DNA from: Tubiluchus corallicola
Taxonomy: Eukaryota; Priapulida; Priapulimorpha; Priapulimorphida; Tubiluchidae
Direction of reading: 5' to 3'
Length of the DNA: 64,000 bases
NCBI GenBank assembly: GCA_030141605.1
Contig: JAQGDQ010000025.1
Span: 786,907 to 850,906, forward strand
The translations under genes were made by a program, and so were the position numbers. Below, one piece after another: positions 23,393 to 35,713 of this stretch (its first letter is position 1; each line of letters begins with the position of its first letter). Below the pieces are notes generated by a model. That model ran no database searches and was not told the origin of the DNA. It worked only from the letters and a program-made list of their open reading frames with translations.

Positions 23393-26300
23393 ATGGAGGT
23401 AGATGATGCACTAAAACACCTAGGACCGTATGGTTATTTTCAGTTAAGCATTTTCATTCAGATCTCTTTGATGACTATGTTTGCGGCATGGCATTCCTTC
23501 TGCGTCAGCTTCATAGCCGTTATTCCAGAGTATCGATGTGCCATTCCTGAAGGCGCCATGGTAAAAGACATTATACCAGTCAACGACAAAGGAATGATGG
23601 AGAGTTGTTTTATGCGACAACAGCAAGGCAATGGTAGCAGTGAGACAGTGCCCTGCGAAAATGGATGGTGGTTTTCGCTTGACAATGATGCATCTATTGT
23701 TGTGGAGGTGAGAAAGAGTGAGATTTTCTTTGCTTTAATTAAGCTTTCTTGCATTAGCATGTATTATATTACCAGCGCCGGCTGGTTACCTCTATTTTGT
23801 TTATAAGTTATTCATGTATGTTAATTAAATGTAGAAGGCTAATAAGCTTGCCAGAGAGCAAGAATTGCACCACTGTGAATAATTTAAGCTTTAACACGTT
23901 GACGTAACATTGCTAAACACAGAGCTGCTTCCACTATACCTTAAAATTTGGGACCACATCCAATCTAATATCAGGTAAAAATTCACTATTGTTTTTAGCT
24001 GGTAAGTAAAAAAACTCGTAGAGCTGTTATATGCTCTTACCTTCATTTGTTTTAATTTCGAATATTGTGTGATTTAATTAATTTGTAACACCTAACATTT
24101 GTTGGTGTTTTGTCAGGTGTGGTCTTTTAATGGATTTTCATATGGAAGGATTTCTATGTCGAGCTAATACACTAACGTACAGCTAACATACAACTTTTCC
24201 TTGGATACCGGTACTTAAAGGAATCTTTTTGTTTTTTTTCGTAGCTTGACTGGATGGAAAATAATATCAAGAATGTGCAGATTCGGGAGTGATGTCATAT
24301 TCGGCCCTTCAACATGTTGCTTTCTAGTAGTCTAAATAATTTGTTGTAATCTAGGTGTGTGTCGGAAGGCTGCACGGCATCGTTTGGGAAGGAGTTTATA
24401 ATTCATGGGCCTGAATTGACACCAAATTAAAGTGCTGCCAAATTTTCAGGCTAAATTTTTCTGGACTTTCCAAAAGTTTAGAATCAATGACTGTGCAATT
24501 ATTGACCATTTCTTGTGCACAGTCTAACGAATAGTTGAATACTTATAGGTATTGCTTCTACAAAAGCTTTGTCACGTAATATAATTAGATTTGTAAGACT
24601 ACCAAATCTTCTGCAGACGCTTAAAATGGTGGCTCTATAAAGTCATATTATAAGTTGTCCGGAAGAGAATTGTTGATTTGTTCGTGCTAGAATCTGTAAC
24701 ATGATGTAGATGTAATTGAAGGAATGTTGCCGAACAACCGAAGAACAATAGCATTTGATGTAAGTTAAAAAATTCTTTCATTGGTCTTTTGTATTTATGC
24801 ATGACTTGAGGTAACTTTCTTAATTCAGTTATTTGAAAATTAACTGATCCTGTCTGTAACAGTTGTATTTGTGCTAATATTGTATCGAATAATATATAGG
24901 ACTGGTGCCTTTTCTGGATTGGCGAAGGCTTGTTGGGTTTGTATTTCGTGATTTTTAGTTTGGCTTATTTCAGCTGACGAAACCTTGCTGTGCCTGAATT
25001 AATGCAAATTTTGAGCTTTGTAAACTATCTCATTTTGCTAACACAAGTTTTTTATCATTACAGTGGAATCTTGTTTGTGAGAAAAAGACGCTCGTCCAGT
25101 TGGCTGCTTCTGTATATTTTGCGGGACGGGTCTTTGGTGCTCTGTGTGCACCTGCGCTTTCTGACATTTTTGGACGAAAGAAAATCATCATCATTTGCTA
25201 TTGGATGTGGGCAATTCTAGGAACTGCTACTGCTTTTGTGCACGACTACAGACTTTACGCAGCATTAAGAGCAATTATAGCAGCCTTGGATGCGGTAAGT
25301 TTTGTCTGTTTAGCTGCATATTAAGTATATGTAATTCTAATGTCTAGATCAAGGTTATTCTCTAGATTATTTGTCTTGAGGGCATCCAGAATATTTCTGG
25401 TTGAACATTGAAAGTAACACTGCATAGTTAGACTGGTACACAGACAATTAAGTTTCTGAACTTTTTATTTTTGGTGGAATATTTTTGTCCTAAAAGGGAT
25501 TAAGAATTATATTATCTGTGATTTTTAAGTAATGTGGACATTTTGTCAACTTGGCCATTAGTCATTCCTGGGCAGTGTCTCAATATTTTTTCAATCTGTT
25601 ACTCAGGCTAAATTGTTCTATATATAAGGATAAGATTATGGGTTAATGTTATAATATTTTTTAAAAGAAATTTGTTTTAATTTAAAATTTAATGATGAAC
25701 AGACGAAGATTAATGGGTTGGCAAATAGATGAACAAGACAGACTAAAGTGTTTGACATTACTTTATGAATATGTGTGAGACTAATTTTGAAACCAACTTT
25801 TCAATGTGCACTGTCAAAATTGGACTGTGTTAGACTAATTTTTCACACAGATTAATTCCAATGTGAAGTTTATTTTCAATGACATTCAAGTGGCAGGAAA
25901 AACATCTTGCTTTTCAATCAAAATCATCATCTTCAGCAGGCTTACTCTCGGAGCTAGATGTTTCTTCATCAACCGGCTTGCCATTGACCTCTTTTCGGCA
26001 CCTTTGCTGTGTTTTCCATCAACACCGGATACAGTTGCATTGTATCCCATTTGTCGTCTGCATCCAGTAACAGACCAGTGCATATCATTTTGTTCTTAGC
26101 AAAAGTCCTCTATTCTGCTAGGATGCCAGATTATCCTTTTTTCGTGTGCTTGAGACCTGCTTTGCACAGTGCAATACAGCCTGTTTGCAAAACACAGACT
26201 AATTAAATACCGGAAAATACACAAAAAGTGCACTTTTACATTTGCTGTGTGATACTATTTTTCCACTCAGACTAATTACACCAAACAGTGTAGCTTAATG

Positions 26301-29300
26301 ATGAATAGTATACAAGTAGGCACATATATGCATCTAGTTTGTCTAAAGAGTTTTTATATTTATTTATGTTGCAGGGGGCGTCTTTATCATCGTACTGCTT
26401 GTTATGTGAGTACTTTCCAACCAAGCAGCGCGCGTTTGTTGGTAATGCGGTTTATTTTTTCTGGTGTATTGGAATGATGAGTTTACCTGGTATTTCCTAC
26501 CTTGTTCCGCAGTGGCGAAATTTGCAACTGATAATCTCTGTACCAATGTTCCTATCAGTTGCATTTTGGTGGTAAGATAATTTATCATTATTATAGCTAC
26601 GCTAGCATCCATTCTTGCTCTAGCTGAATTATTTTTCATATTGTGATTTCATAAAAGGTTGTGTGATTACAATATTTTGTGAAATTTGAAGGGTTGATTA
26701 TCAGTAATTTTATATTGTATTTATATCATTATTGTAAAACAGCTTGGTGCCAAAACATACTGGTTGTTGTGCCTGTTCAATTGGGCGAACATTATGTGGT
26801 TTTTGTACTCCATCAACATACTTTCAGAAAATTTTACATGTTCTTTACCTGCATGAAAGCCAAAGTTTTGTTTGAGCAGTTTCTTACTAAATTTGGTTTG
26901 CAAAATATTTTCCTATTACCAGTCCAGCAGATGCAATTATCCCGTCATTTTATGTACATAGGATCATGTGCGTCTTCTACATTTTGTTAGCAAACAAAAT
27001 TTGGCACAAACCTGTTTTTCTGTTTGCTTTGCTGAGTTGTTTGTTAATGCAAATTTTTATGTGATATATGCTACTGACTGAAGTAACTCAGTTGTGGAAA
27101 AGTTGTTTGTGTCGATGCAAGGTATAGCTCTTCCTAGTTGTTATCCTTCACTAGTCAAACAATTATGCAAATGCTTTGTTTTTATTGCTACGGTATACAG
27201 TTATTGTGCTCTTAAGTTTCCTGTTTTAACTCTTCATACACTTTTGTATCCGACAATTCCATTGTGTAACTTATGCCCAATATGTGATAAGCATTAGGCA
27301 ATTTTGAAACTTTCCATGCATACAGAAGCTTCACTTTATACATGGCAAGTTAGAATTCAGTTGTTATTTTAGCAATAGCATACTTGTAGGTGCTATTGAT
27401 TTGTCAAACAAAAGTCTTTCTTAGCCTTTCTAAATAACATGTGTACATGTAAGAATACATTGTGAGAAGGTACACGAAAGAATAGTTCACTGTAATAATT
27501 ATTAATGTAAACTGTAAAATCCTTATCAATGAGGTGATGTGAAACTGTCAGAATTTGATCAAAGGGAATACCCAAAGCTAGTCAGTAAGTGGATGGGTGG
27601 CTGCAGGGTTCAATACTTGCTTTTTTTGCCATTCACTTTGGGACCATTTCCATGAGTAGCCATACTGATTCTGACTGTTTACCCCATTGAGAGCAGACAT
27701 ATCCAGAACTAAATATGAGTAAGGCAAATGTGCTAGATTATGTCCTAATGATGAGCCAGATTCTGGTGCTACCACAACCAACTACTGAGTGCTAGTTTCC
27801 AGGTTGCTAGGTGTGAAATTGTATAGCAAAGTTTCTGCATGATTCTGGCACAGTGATCTCCAAGTCACAAGTCAAGACTCAAAAACTTGAATTGCCAAGA
27901 TAAGTGGAATCTGGGAGATCAAAAAGTTCTAGCATTGGTAGGCGTGTCCTGATGCTAGTTGCAAGTTAGACACTTACTGCTTTCAACCATAGTATGACAT
28001 GACATGCATTCATGACAAATGTAGTGCCTAACTATGTTTGTGATATTTGGTCTTCAAAAAAGTAAAAGTTTGAACGTTTAAAATTTCTCTGTAGCGCAGA
28101 TCTGCTTAATTTTAGTTTAAACTTCATGCCTTTAAATTTGTAGAAAACGTAAGCTTTCCCTACTTTTTGTATGACTTGTTGAGCTACCTTTGCAAAGCAT
28201 CATTGATCTGTGAATTAAGTGATCTTTGGTTGCTGAAAGGTTTGGAAATATTTGTAGCAGGGAATAGAACTGCTTGTGCTTCGTAATCAAAATATGCAGT
28301 TATGAAGACTGGCCATTAGCTATTATTATTAGTTATTAAGAATTAAAACAGTCGACTGGAATCGATTGCTCTCCACTGTGCACTACTGATTATTGCAGAA
28401 CTAACGGAATTTATGCCAGAACTAAATTTGGTTTTTTATTATTTGCACTAATTTAAGTTGATACCTTTGCACTATTTGTTGAATTTTATTCATAATGTGC
28501 TAATTGTTTTAACAAATATAGAAAACCAATTTTTTATCCACCTAAAATGTTAACTTCTTGCTAGAGACATCTACTGGAAAGCATTGATGCACCAAATCCT
28601 AAATTTGTCCTTCTTGGTTGAAACTGAATTTTTCAAGTTGCTAAGTTATACCAAATCCTGGGCCATTCTGGGCATTTTTTTAAAACATACTGAACTGAGC
28701 CTGAAGCTATTAGTAGAAACACTGAATGGACCACTTTGTGTAAATGTAGAATCGAGTTAATCCTAATATGAATGAAAATTTTAGCTTTGGAATGTCAGAG
28801 TGGCTAAATGTTGGCTATACAGTTTTCATATTAAGCAAAGTAAAATCGTACATTAACTCAGCTAAAGTAAACAGAAAACAGGTTCTGCAACTTTGCAGGT
28901 GTATTGGTAATAGTTTATCATCGTACAGAACCTTGAATTTCCCGAAACAAGTCAATCTCGCAAAGCCGTACTAAGTTAATGACGAAAGTCTGAACTGATA
29001 ATGATAACATAGTTAAGTTGGACTTGCTGAAACTGGGCCCAGCTCTTGCTTATTAGCTGCTAAACCAAATTTAGGTTTGGAACGTTACTACTGGAAAATG
29101 TATTAGACAGTTATTCTATTAACACTTGTCTTGACACCCCAGTGTTGTAGCTTAGGAAAATAGTTCACAGAAAAAGTTTAAAAGACATATGTAGCCTGTT
29201 AAAGATTCACCTCAAACTATAGTAAGGCTTAAAATATGGTGATAAAGCAGAAAAATAATCATAGTTGTAGTGTTACAGTATTTATAGATATTCTGAAGTT

Positions 29301-32300
29301 TGATATATTATGCAATGCTGAGAAATATTAATTTTTAGTCATCTTCTGTTGTTTATAAATGTTCTAGGACCTTACCCGAATCTCTGCATTGGATGATCAC
29401 TCATGGCAAAGAAAAGGAATGTGAGGAACTTTTAAAAAAAGCAGCAAGACTGAACAATGTCTCCACAACATCTTCATCAATTATCATAACCAAGCCGTCC
29501 GATGACTCTTGTTGCAATGTGAAGAAAAAGACTCTGGTAGATGTATTTCGGACTCCAAATCTCAGATTTCATGCATTATTAGTTAGCTTGACTTGGTAAC
29601 GACCCCTTATATTTTGCTTTTGTGATCTTAAAATGTATTAGTTATTACATGAATATGGAGGTGTTTAATGGTGTGTTCACACTAGCCACTTTCTATCTGA
29701 TATCAGACTCGCAAGTGTGAACAACTTTGCGAGTTACTGTCGACATGAAATTGCAAACTGTCCCATAGTTGCTGCTAGTTGAACTACTGTTTGTATATAT
29801 TTTGTATACATTTATTTATTATAATTTAACAATTAATAAATGACAATTTAATAAAATCTGATAATTAAAGATTATCTGGTATGTTGTTCACATGGAAATT
29901 TGTTTTCTATTATCACACACTTTCAAAATTTTCTCTAAACTGTTCTACTATAGATTCTAGTTTTCAGTATTTTGATTTTTAGTAATTGAATGATAATTAG
30001 TATGATTGAGATGCATCTAAAGAATTATTGCATTCGTTGAAGCTATTTGTTTGGCTTTCACAATTGCAGGGTGAAATGTTGCCATCTGAATCTAGATCGT
30101 TACATGCCAGCTTAAGTGGCATTAATGTTCTTTATCTTTTGTTCACTGTCGATAATCTGATTACTCATGAATCTGTGATTCAGATTAGGTTGATTTTAAG
30201 GGAGTGACATTGTTGCATGCAGTAGAATTGGTGAGAGTCGAGAGTTCTGTTAAGATATTGCAAGTGTGAGATATTTTTAGGCTAGTGATTACTGCATACT
30301 GTATTCTTGATATTTTGGAGAAAGTTCCAGTCTTGCCACAACCATTCAATTTGAGTAGGCCTCTTCTTTGAATGCTGTATTCTGGCTTGCAGTGTGCCAA
30401 ATTATATAAGAAAACAAATTATTATATATAAATATTTATTAATTATATGCAAATTATATATGCTAAATTATATAATTATACATTTTTATATGTTTAAAAT
30501 GACTTTTCAATAAGTTTTTGAATAGTGTGTTTTGTGGAGAATTTTTTAGCATTCTTGCACTTTATTAATTTGATAAGCTGCTGACCTGTTTTAGGGCAAT
30601 CAATGGCATGGTGTATTATGGACTCTCGTTGGGAACTTACACTCTTGCGGGCAATAGACATCTGAATTTCTTTCTGTCTGGCCTGGTGGAAATTCCTGCC
30701 TATCTTGCTTGCGTGGTTTTTCTGAAAAGGTATTGAATTGGATGGAACTAAATATTACATTATTGCTACAGATTACAATTTTGTCAAAATATGTTTTAGA
30801 GGAATTATATTGCCTAGAATAATTTATTAATCCAAATCCATCTTGCTGGCTGATTGGTGATGCGTTAATGTTGCTACTGTTGGTTTTCACTTGTATTTTG
30901 TTTAATTATCATTGCTTGGGGGCTACTATTAATCATAGTTTTCCAAATTTGCCTGAACAACTGGGCAAATCCATCTGTTTATTATTTCATGCTGTGGAGG
31001 AGTGGAAGTTCCAGGCAGTTAGATAGGGGTTCATGTGGGTTGGGGGTTCTGAGAGGGTGTTGCACTTTTACTGTTAATTGATTTATTCTCTGCCTTTTAA
31101 ATCAAAAATGAAATGTGCATAAGGTTCTTTTTAGTAGGTTACTCATTTTTGTCCACTGATTCATAAAGAGGACAACTTTATATATTCTTACTTTCTTGAC
31201 AGCGAAGAAATGACAAAACTACATTCTCTCTTAAACATCAGCATTAAATACGGACTCCCATTTTCCTATAACTACTCTAATAAATTTCAACTTCAGAAAT
31301 ATTTGGATTATTAGACTGTAGAAGACTAGGGTAAAATAAAAATGAGATGGTAATGTTGTATACGTATCGAAACTCATGTTTGGTGCTGAGGTGGGCCATG
31401 GAAAAATGTGGTTGGGTTCAATGGGAAACAGAGATGGGGATGGAAAAATGGGCTGCAAGTGCATTTTGAAACGTTCACAGATGTGCCGTCTAATTAATAG
31501 TATAGGTTTTAGCTTATATTTTGCAGTTAGCAGTAGCAGACTGATGGATAGAGTCTTGATATAGAGTCAAACAAATAAGTAACATAGCTGAACACATCTT
31601 TGAATATAAGCAATAAATACTATTATTAAGTAGCTGTTTTAATTTTTTGAATTATCTATATTTGACTTATATGCCATTATGCTTGATAGACCACAGAAAC
31701 TTTAGCTTAAATAGGTTAAAAAGACTGAGGTTCTATTTTTATTGATTTCTGAACGATATTACATTTTTGTTTTCAGGTTTGGGAGGAAAAAGCCAACATG
31801 TGTTTTTCACATCCTTGCTGGTGTGCCATTGATTGCTATAGCTTTTATGACAGCTAATACAGGTAAGTTCAATGTTTTTTTTCAGGACAGTTTGTATTTT
31901 GATAAGTTTGTCTTTGCTAGTCTAAATAAACTAGGCTGTAATCAATCTAATGCCAGCTGTAATATGTTTCACTTGCAAAAATAAAATGCTGTGCACGAGT
32001 TCAAATATTAACTGCTTTATTGTCATCGAAAAATAACTATCGGAGGAAAACCTTGTACAGTATAATCCGCTTGTAACGAGTTTCAAGGGACCGTCAAGAT
32101 TTGCTCGCTATAACCGAGTCTCGTTATGGCCGACATCAATTATCTGAGCATATATTCTATATAGAAATGAAGCCTATAAGGCTGATATGTTGTTAAAAAT
32201 GACAGAGCACTTTCTTTTGAGAACTGGCGCAAATTTCTACACAAGTTCCACAGTTCAGCAAATGTTTTACCATAAAAGAGTAAACTTATAATGTTTAAAC

Positions 32301-35300
32301 ATCATTATTTCTATTATTAAGGCAGTATATTGTGCAATACATTCTTGTTTAAAACCGCTGCGGAGTTGCTTTGATTGCGACGTCTGCTGACAATCAAGTG
32401 TATTTTGTGTAAGTGTTGCACACAAGACCCTGGATGTCTGTGTGGGTGGAAAACACGACTGGCTTTTATTTATTTTACTGTGCAGGTATAATTATTGAGC
32501 ATTTCAGCATGGCCTTAACAACTAAATGTACACTCTGGTTAGCCTACGAGCCATTTAATGTAAAATTACTGCATCTGTTTAAAACATACACAGTAAACTT
32601 ATGGTATTCAAACTCTGTTATTTCTAGGATTAAGTCAATATTTTATGCAATAAATCCCTACATAAAATCGCCATGTGAGTTGTTTTTCTAAATTATCACT
32701 GCAGTGGTTTTCTTGTTTGCTGATACCTAAGCGTGTTTTACGTAGGTTTAACAATATAAGCATTTACCTGCCTGCCCGAGATCCTGGATGCTTATGTGGG
32801 TAGAAAATGACTAGTTTTTATCAGTTTAAACTTAGCCTGCATACGAACATCTCTGTTTTTATTTGAATAGCTGTGCAATTGCAATGTGATTTACAATTAT
32901 GAGCATTTTAGCCTGACCGAACTTGGGTAATAAAAAACCTGCAATCTGGCTAGCCTATTTGTTACGTAATGGAGAATCGAGGTATTTATATAACGTCTGC
33001 ATGTGTTGTACTTGATACACATTGTTTCATGCGTGATCAATAAATTAATCTCCACCCTGTCTGTTGGCCTTTTGTTCTTGGTGAATGGTGCCTATTCAAT
33101 TTTATCCGTTGTTTTAGAACTTGCGCTGGTTATATGCAGGGTAAATATGATCACGGGGCTGGAAAATTTCCTCGCAATAAGCAACATCTTGTTTGTACTA
33201 TTAGAGCTCGCTGTAAGCAAGGTTTAAGCCTAAGATTTGACGGGACTTTGAAATTTGCTTGTAATAACCAGAGGCTCATTATATCAGGCCTCTTTATTAG
33301 TGGATTATAGTGTAGTAGCTTTTTACTTTTTTTTGTATAATTTTTTAAGCAAAATTATTTGTTTACATGCTGTACGAATTTGTGCTTTTAGGTGATTAGT
33401 AGTAATTACTTGGCATATGATTAATTTCACAATTTTGGTGATTGTATGCATTAAAATATCAAGAGTTTCGCATTGAAATGCTTATCAATAGTAAAAGTTG
33501 CAGTTAGAGCTACATAAAATATGTGTATGTCCAGATTGTTTAATGAAAACCAATGAATAGTTGAAAATTTGTACATGACTGTATCAACTTTTATTCTATT
33601 AATAGTTATAAGACTATGTATGTCTGTTAGTTATAAGACTATGTCTGTTAAAAAAGTTCTTGTTAAACACTAGCAATTTCTGCCTTCTGTTAATTAGAGC
33701 CAGATAGAGAAGTCATATCCTAAATATCTCGCATTTTGCAGCTTCTGGGGCAGATCTCTCGCTGTGCATCACTGCTTTGACTATGGTTGGTAAATTTGCT
33801 ATAACAGCTTCATTCAGTGCAATTTATCTCATGGCATCAGAAGTGTATCCTACTGTTGTCAGGTAAGTTAAACATGTTCAACGAGATTTTGTGCACATTT
33901 CCATTTTTCTTGTATTCTATAATAAGAATTTGCACAAAATTAGCTGTTAATAATTATTTGAAGAGTGTAGTTTCTGAAAAGCTTATCGTATTTTCACATC
34001 ATTGGGTCTGCTGAAAGTTTGAAAGTTACTTAATATTAACTCGTATTAAAGTGGTTTTCTTTTATCGCTAAATCAGTTTATTGATTTCATTCAAGTGGAT
34101 TGGATTAGTTTATGACACTTCTTAGTAAGTAAGTAAGTAATTTTTTTATTTTTCTCCATAAATTTACATTAATTTAACAATAAAATATACAAAAATACAA
34201 ATGAACATGGGAGAAAGGGTGGCGAAAAACTAAAGGTTAGCGAGTCAACCACCCTTCTCAGAAAGACAAGTAAACAAAAAGATGCCAATGATAGCAGAAC
34301 ACAACTATTAAAAAATACATAAACGTCCATAAATACAAAAAACAAAAATACAACTGCAAAAAACAAAAACCACTCGTTCCTAAATATAGTCAAACATTAA
34401 ACATAATTATGTATGGTCCAAAACACAAAAGAGAAAAGAGAATATTTTAATGTTCAGAAAAACAACATTTGCAAGATAAAATTTAACTTGAATCATGGTT
34501 ATCAGATATGCATAGCTAAACATTGTGAGATGAAATTTAAATCAGTAACTTTAAGAGAAATAATAGTTATCAACTGTTTGTTTTATGGATGTTATAACAT
34601 ATATCTATAAAGAGACTATAAAGGGATATGAATAGCAAAAAGAAGTAAAGGGTAAAAAAGCAAGATATATTGCCCTGACAATTGCAATACATTAATCAAA
34701 ATTTTTTGAATTTGAAAAATAACAAATTTATTGTCTAGATTTAATTATCATAACAGCAGCACAATCTTAGCTAGTGAGATTTGCTGTTAAAAGAAGTGAC
34801 TCTTGTTATGAAAATAATTTTTTAGTAATCGTACAAATGATTTGATGTAATTTCAGAAATGCTGGCCTTGGATTGTCATGTCTCAGTGCAAGAATTGGCT
34901 CCGTAGTTGCACCATATACTATATACCTGGTAAATTATTACTGAAGTTAGTCATTCTGTCATAATCTTTTGATTCTTCTCCTGCTTAAGATGCTTAAAAT
35001 ATTTTTTGTGTTCGGGGAACTAATTGTTGTTTTTTGCAGCGTGATGTTTCGCCAATTCTGCAGTCCATCATATTCGCAGGGGTGTCATTTATCGCTGCTG
35101 GCGTCATCATGGTACTTCCTGAAACGGCTAACCGGAATCTCCCGGAAACTCTGGACGATGCCAGTGGCCAGGCAAGTGAAGACAAAAAATCTACATTGTC
35201 TGCATGTTCTGACGACAATGGCAAATCTGACATTGAAAAAATTGCCATGTGCAATGGGAATGTGAAAACGTCAGTTGGAGAAAGTGCGCCATTTTTGAGT

Positions 35301-35363
35301 GGAGATCAGAAATCTCGTGAAGACTGTTACTTGGCAAATAATGGTTACATCGCACAAATTTAA
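23393..35363 (+). CDS. SLC22-family organic cation/carnitine/anion transporter-like protein
   Basis: Nine coding exons join in phase: 23393-23707, 25064-25294, 26375-26571, 29368-29595, 30595-30729, 31777-31862, 33742-33862, 34857-34929 and 35040-35363. They give 569 aa. TM1 is at about 17-40. An extracellular loop follows with cysteines and an N-glycosylation site (N80-G-S). Then comes the major-facilitator/SLC22 signature FAGRVFGALCAPALSDIFGR after WNLVCEKKT. Further landmarks are EYFPTKQR, the cytosolic PESLHWMITHGKE loop (about 250), YYGLSLGTYTLAGN, LSGLVEIPAY, LKRFGRKKP, the GKFAITASFSAIYL helix followed by SEVYPTVVRNAGLG, and LPETANRNLPET before a hydrophilic tail. Length and 12-TM layout fit SLC22. 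It should be a plasma-membrane polyspecific carrier of organic ions. I cannot tell the OCT, OCTN and OAT subgroups apart, so no symbol is given. The ATG at 23393 opens the frame after an acceptor at 23234. Confidence 0.93.
25868..26105 (-). pseudogene. Possible retrocopy fragment inside an SLC22 intron
   Basis: On the minus strand, coding-like sequence falls into two frames. One part reads MICTGLLLDADDKWDTMQL. A later part in another frame ends in an acidic NGKPVDEETSSSESKPAEDD segment and a stop near 25912. An AATAAA on the same strand (about 25868-25875) follows about 40 bp after that stop, as at the 3' end of an mRNA. No poly(A) tail or target duplication is visible. I do not recognise the parent gene. 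Confidence 0.25.
26572..29367 (+). other. SLC22-gene intron 3 (2.8 kb)
   Basis: AT-rich intron with a GTAAGA donor and a TTCTAG acceptor. No recognisable coding sequence or defined repeat was seen; short ORFs on both strands lack motifs. Confidence 0.6.
32058..33312. mobile_element. 1.26-kb non-autonomous Tc1/mariner-type element
   Basis: The termini CAGTATAATCC and GGATTATAGTG are inverted repeats and are flanked on both sides by TA (32056-32057 and 33313-33314), the target duplication of the Tc1/mariner/pogo group. Subterminal similarity continues inward: GGGACCGTCAAGATTTGCTC near the left end has a counterpart near 33240. The interior carries two diverged copies of a segment of about 170 bp (around 32425-32590 and 32785-32960). 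No transposase ORF. It lies in the SLC22 intron 31863-33741. Confidence 0.75.
34116..34395 (-). mobile_element. Putative retrotransposon 3' end with (ACTT)n tail
   Basis: Read on the minus strand, a T-rich 3' UTR-like segment ends in ATGGAGAAAAATAAAAAAAT and then (TTAC)n/(ACTT)n at 34118-34140. A simple-repeat tail is typical of some LINEs and their SINE partners. No reverse-transcriptase coding remains, so the assignment is by tail architecture only. Confidence 0.3.
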
Positions 35364-35585
35364 ATCATATATTTTTGGCCTAGGATTAGTTTTTGATCCA
35401 TGTATGTTCTAGTTTGCACAAGCTAGGTAACTGTTGTTACCTTTGTCACTGCTTTTTGTTTTTTTTATCTTTATATATCATAAGCATACCATTTGAGGAA
35501 AACTTTTTAGTCTTTCATTCATTTTTTGCACATTTTCTAGTCTTAGTGCAAGCCCATGTAACATTGCTATCATTGCCAGTCTCTG

Positions 35586-35591
35586 AATAAA
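35586..35591 (+). terminator. SLC22-gene poly(A) signal
   Basis: AATAAA lies 223 bp after the SLC22 stop codon (TAA 35361-35363), followed by T/G-rich sequence. The hAT insertion begins 123 bp further on, so it lies just outside the transcript. Confidence 0.7.
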
Positions 35592-35713
35592 TGCTAGTCT
35601 GCACTTTTGCCATATTTGTAGTGGATTGTCCATGACAAAATAATTTGCTAATTTAAGTCTTGCATTAGTTTACAAATGACTGTCTGGTTATGATCTGCTG
35701 ATTTGCTTTAAAA

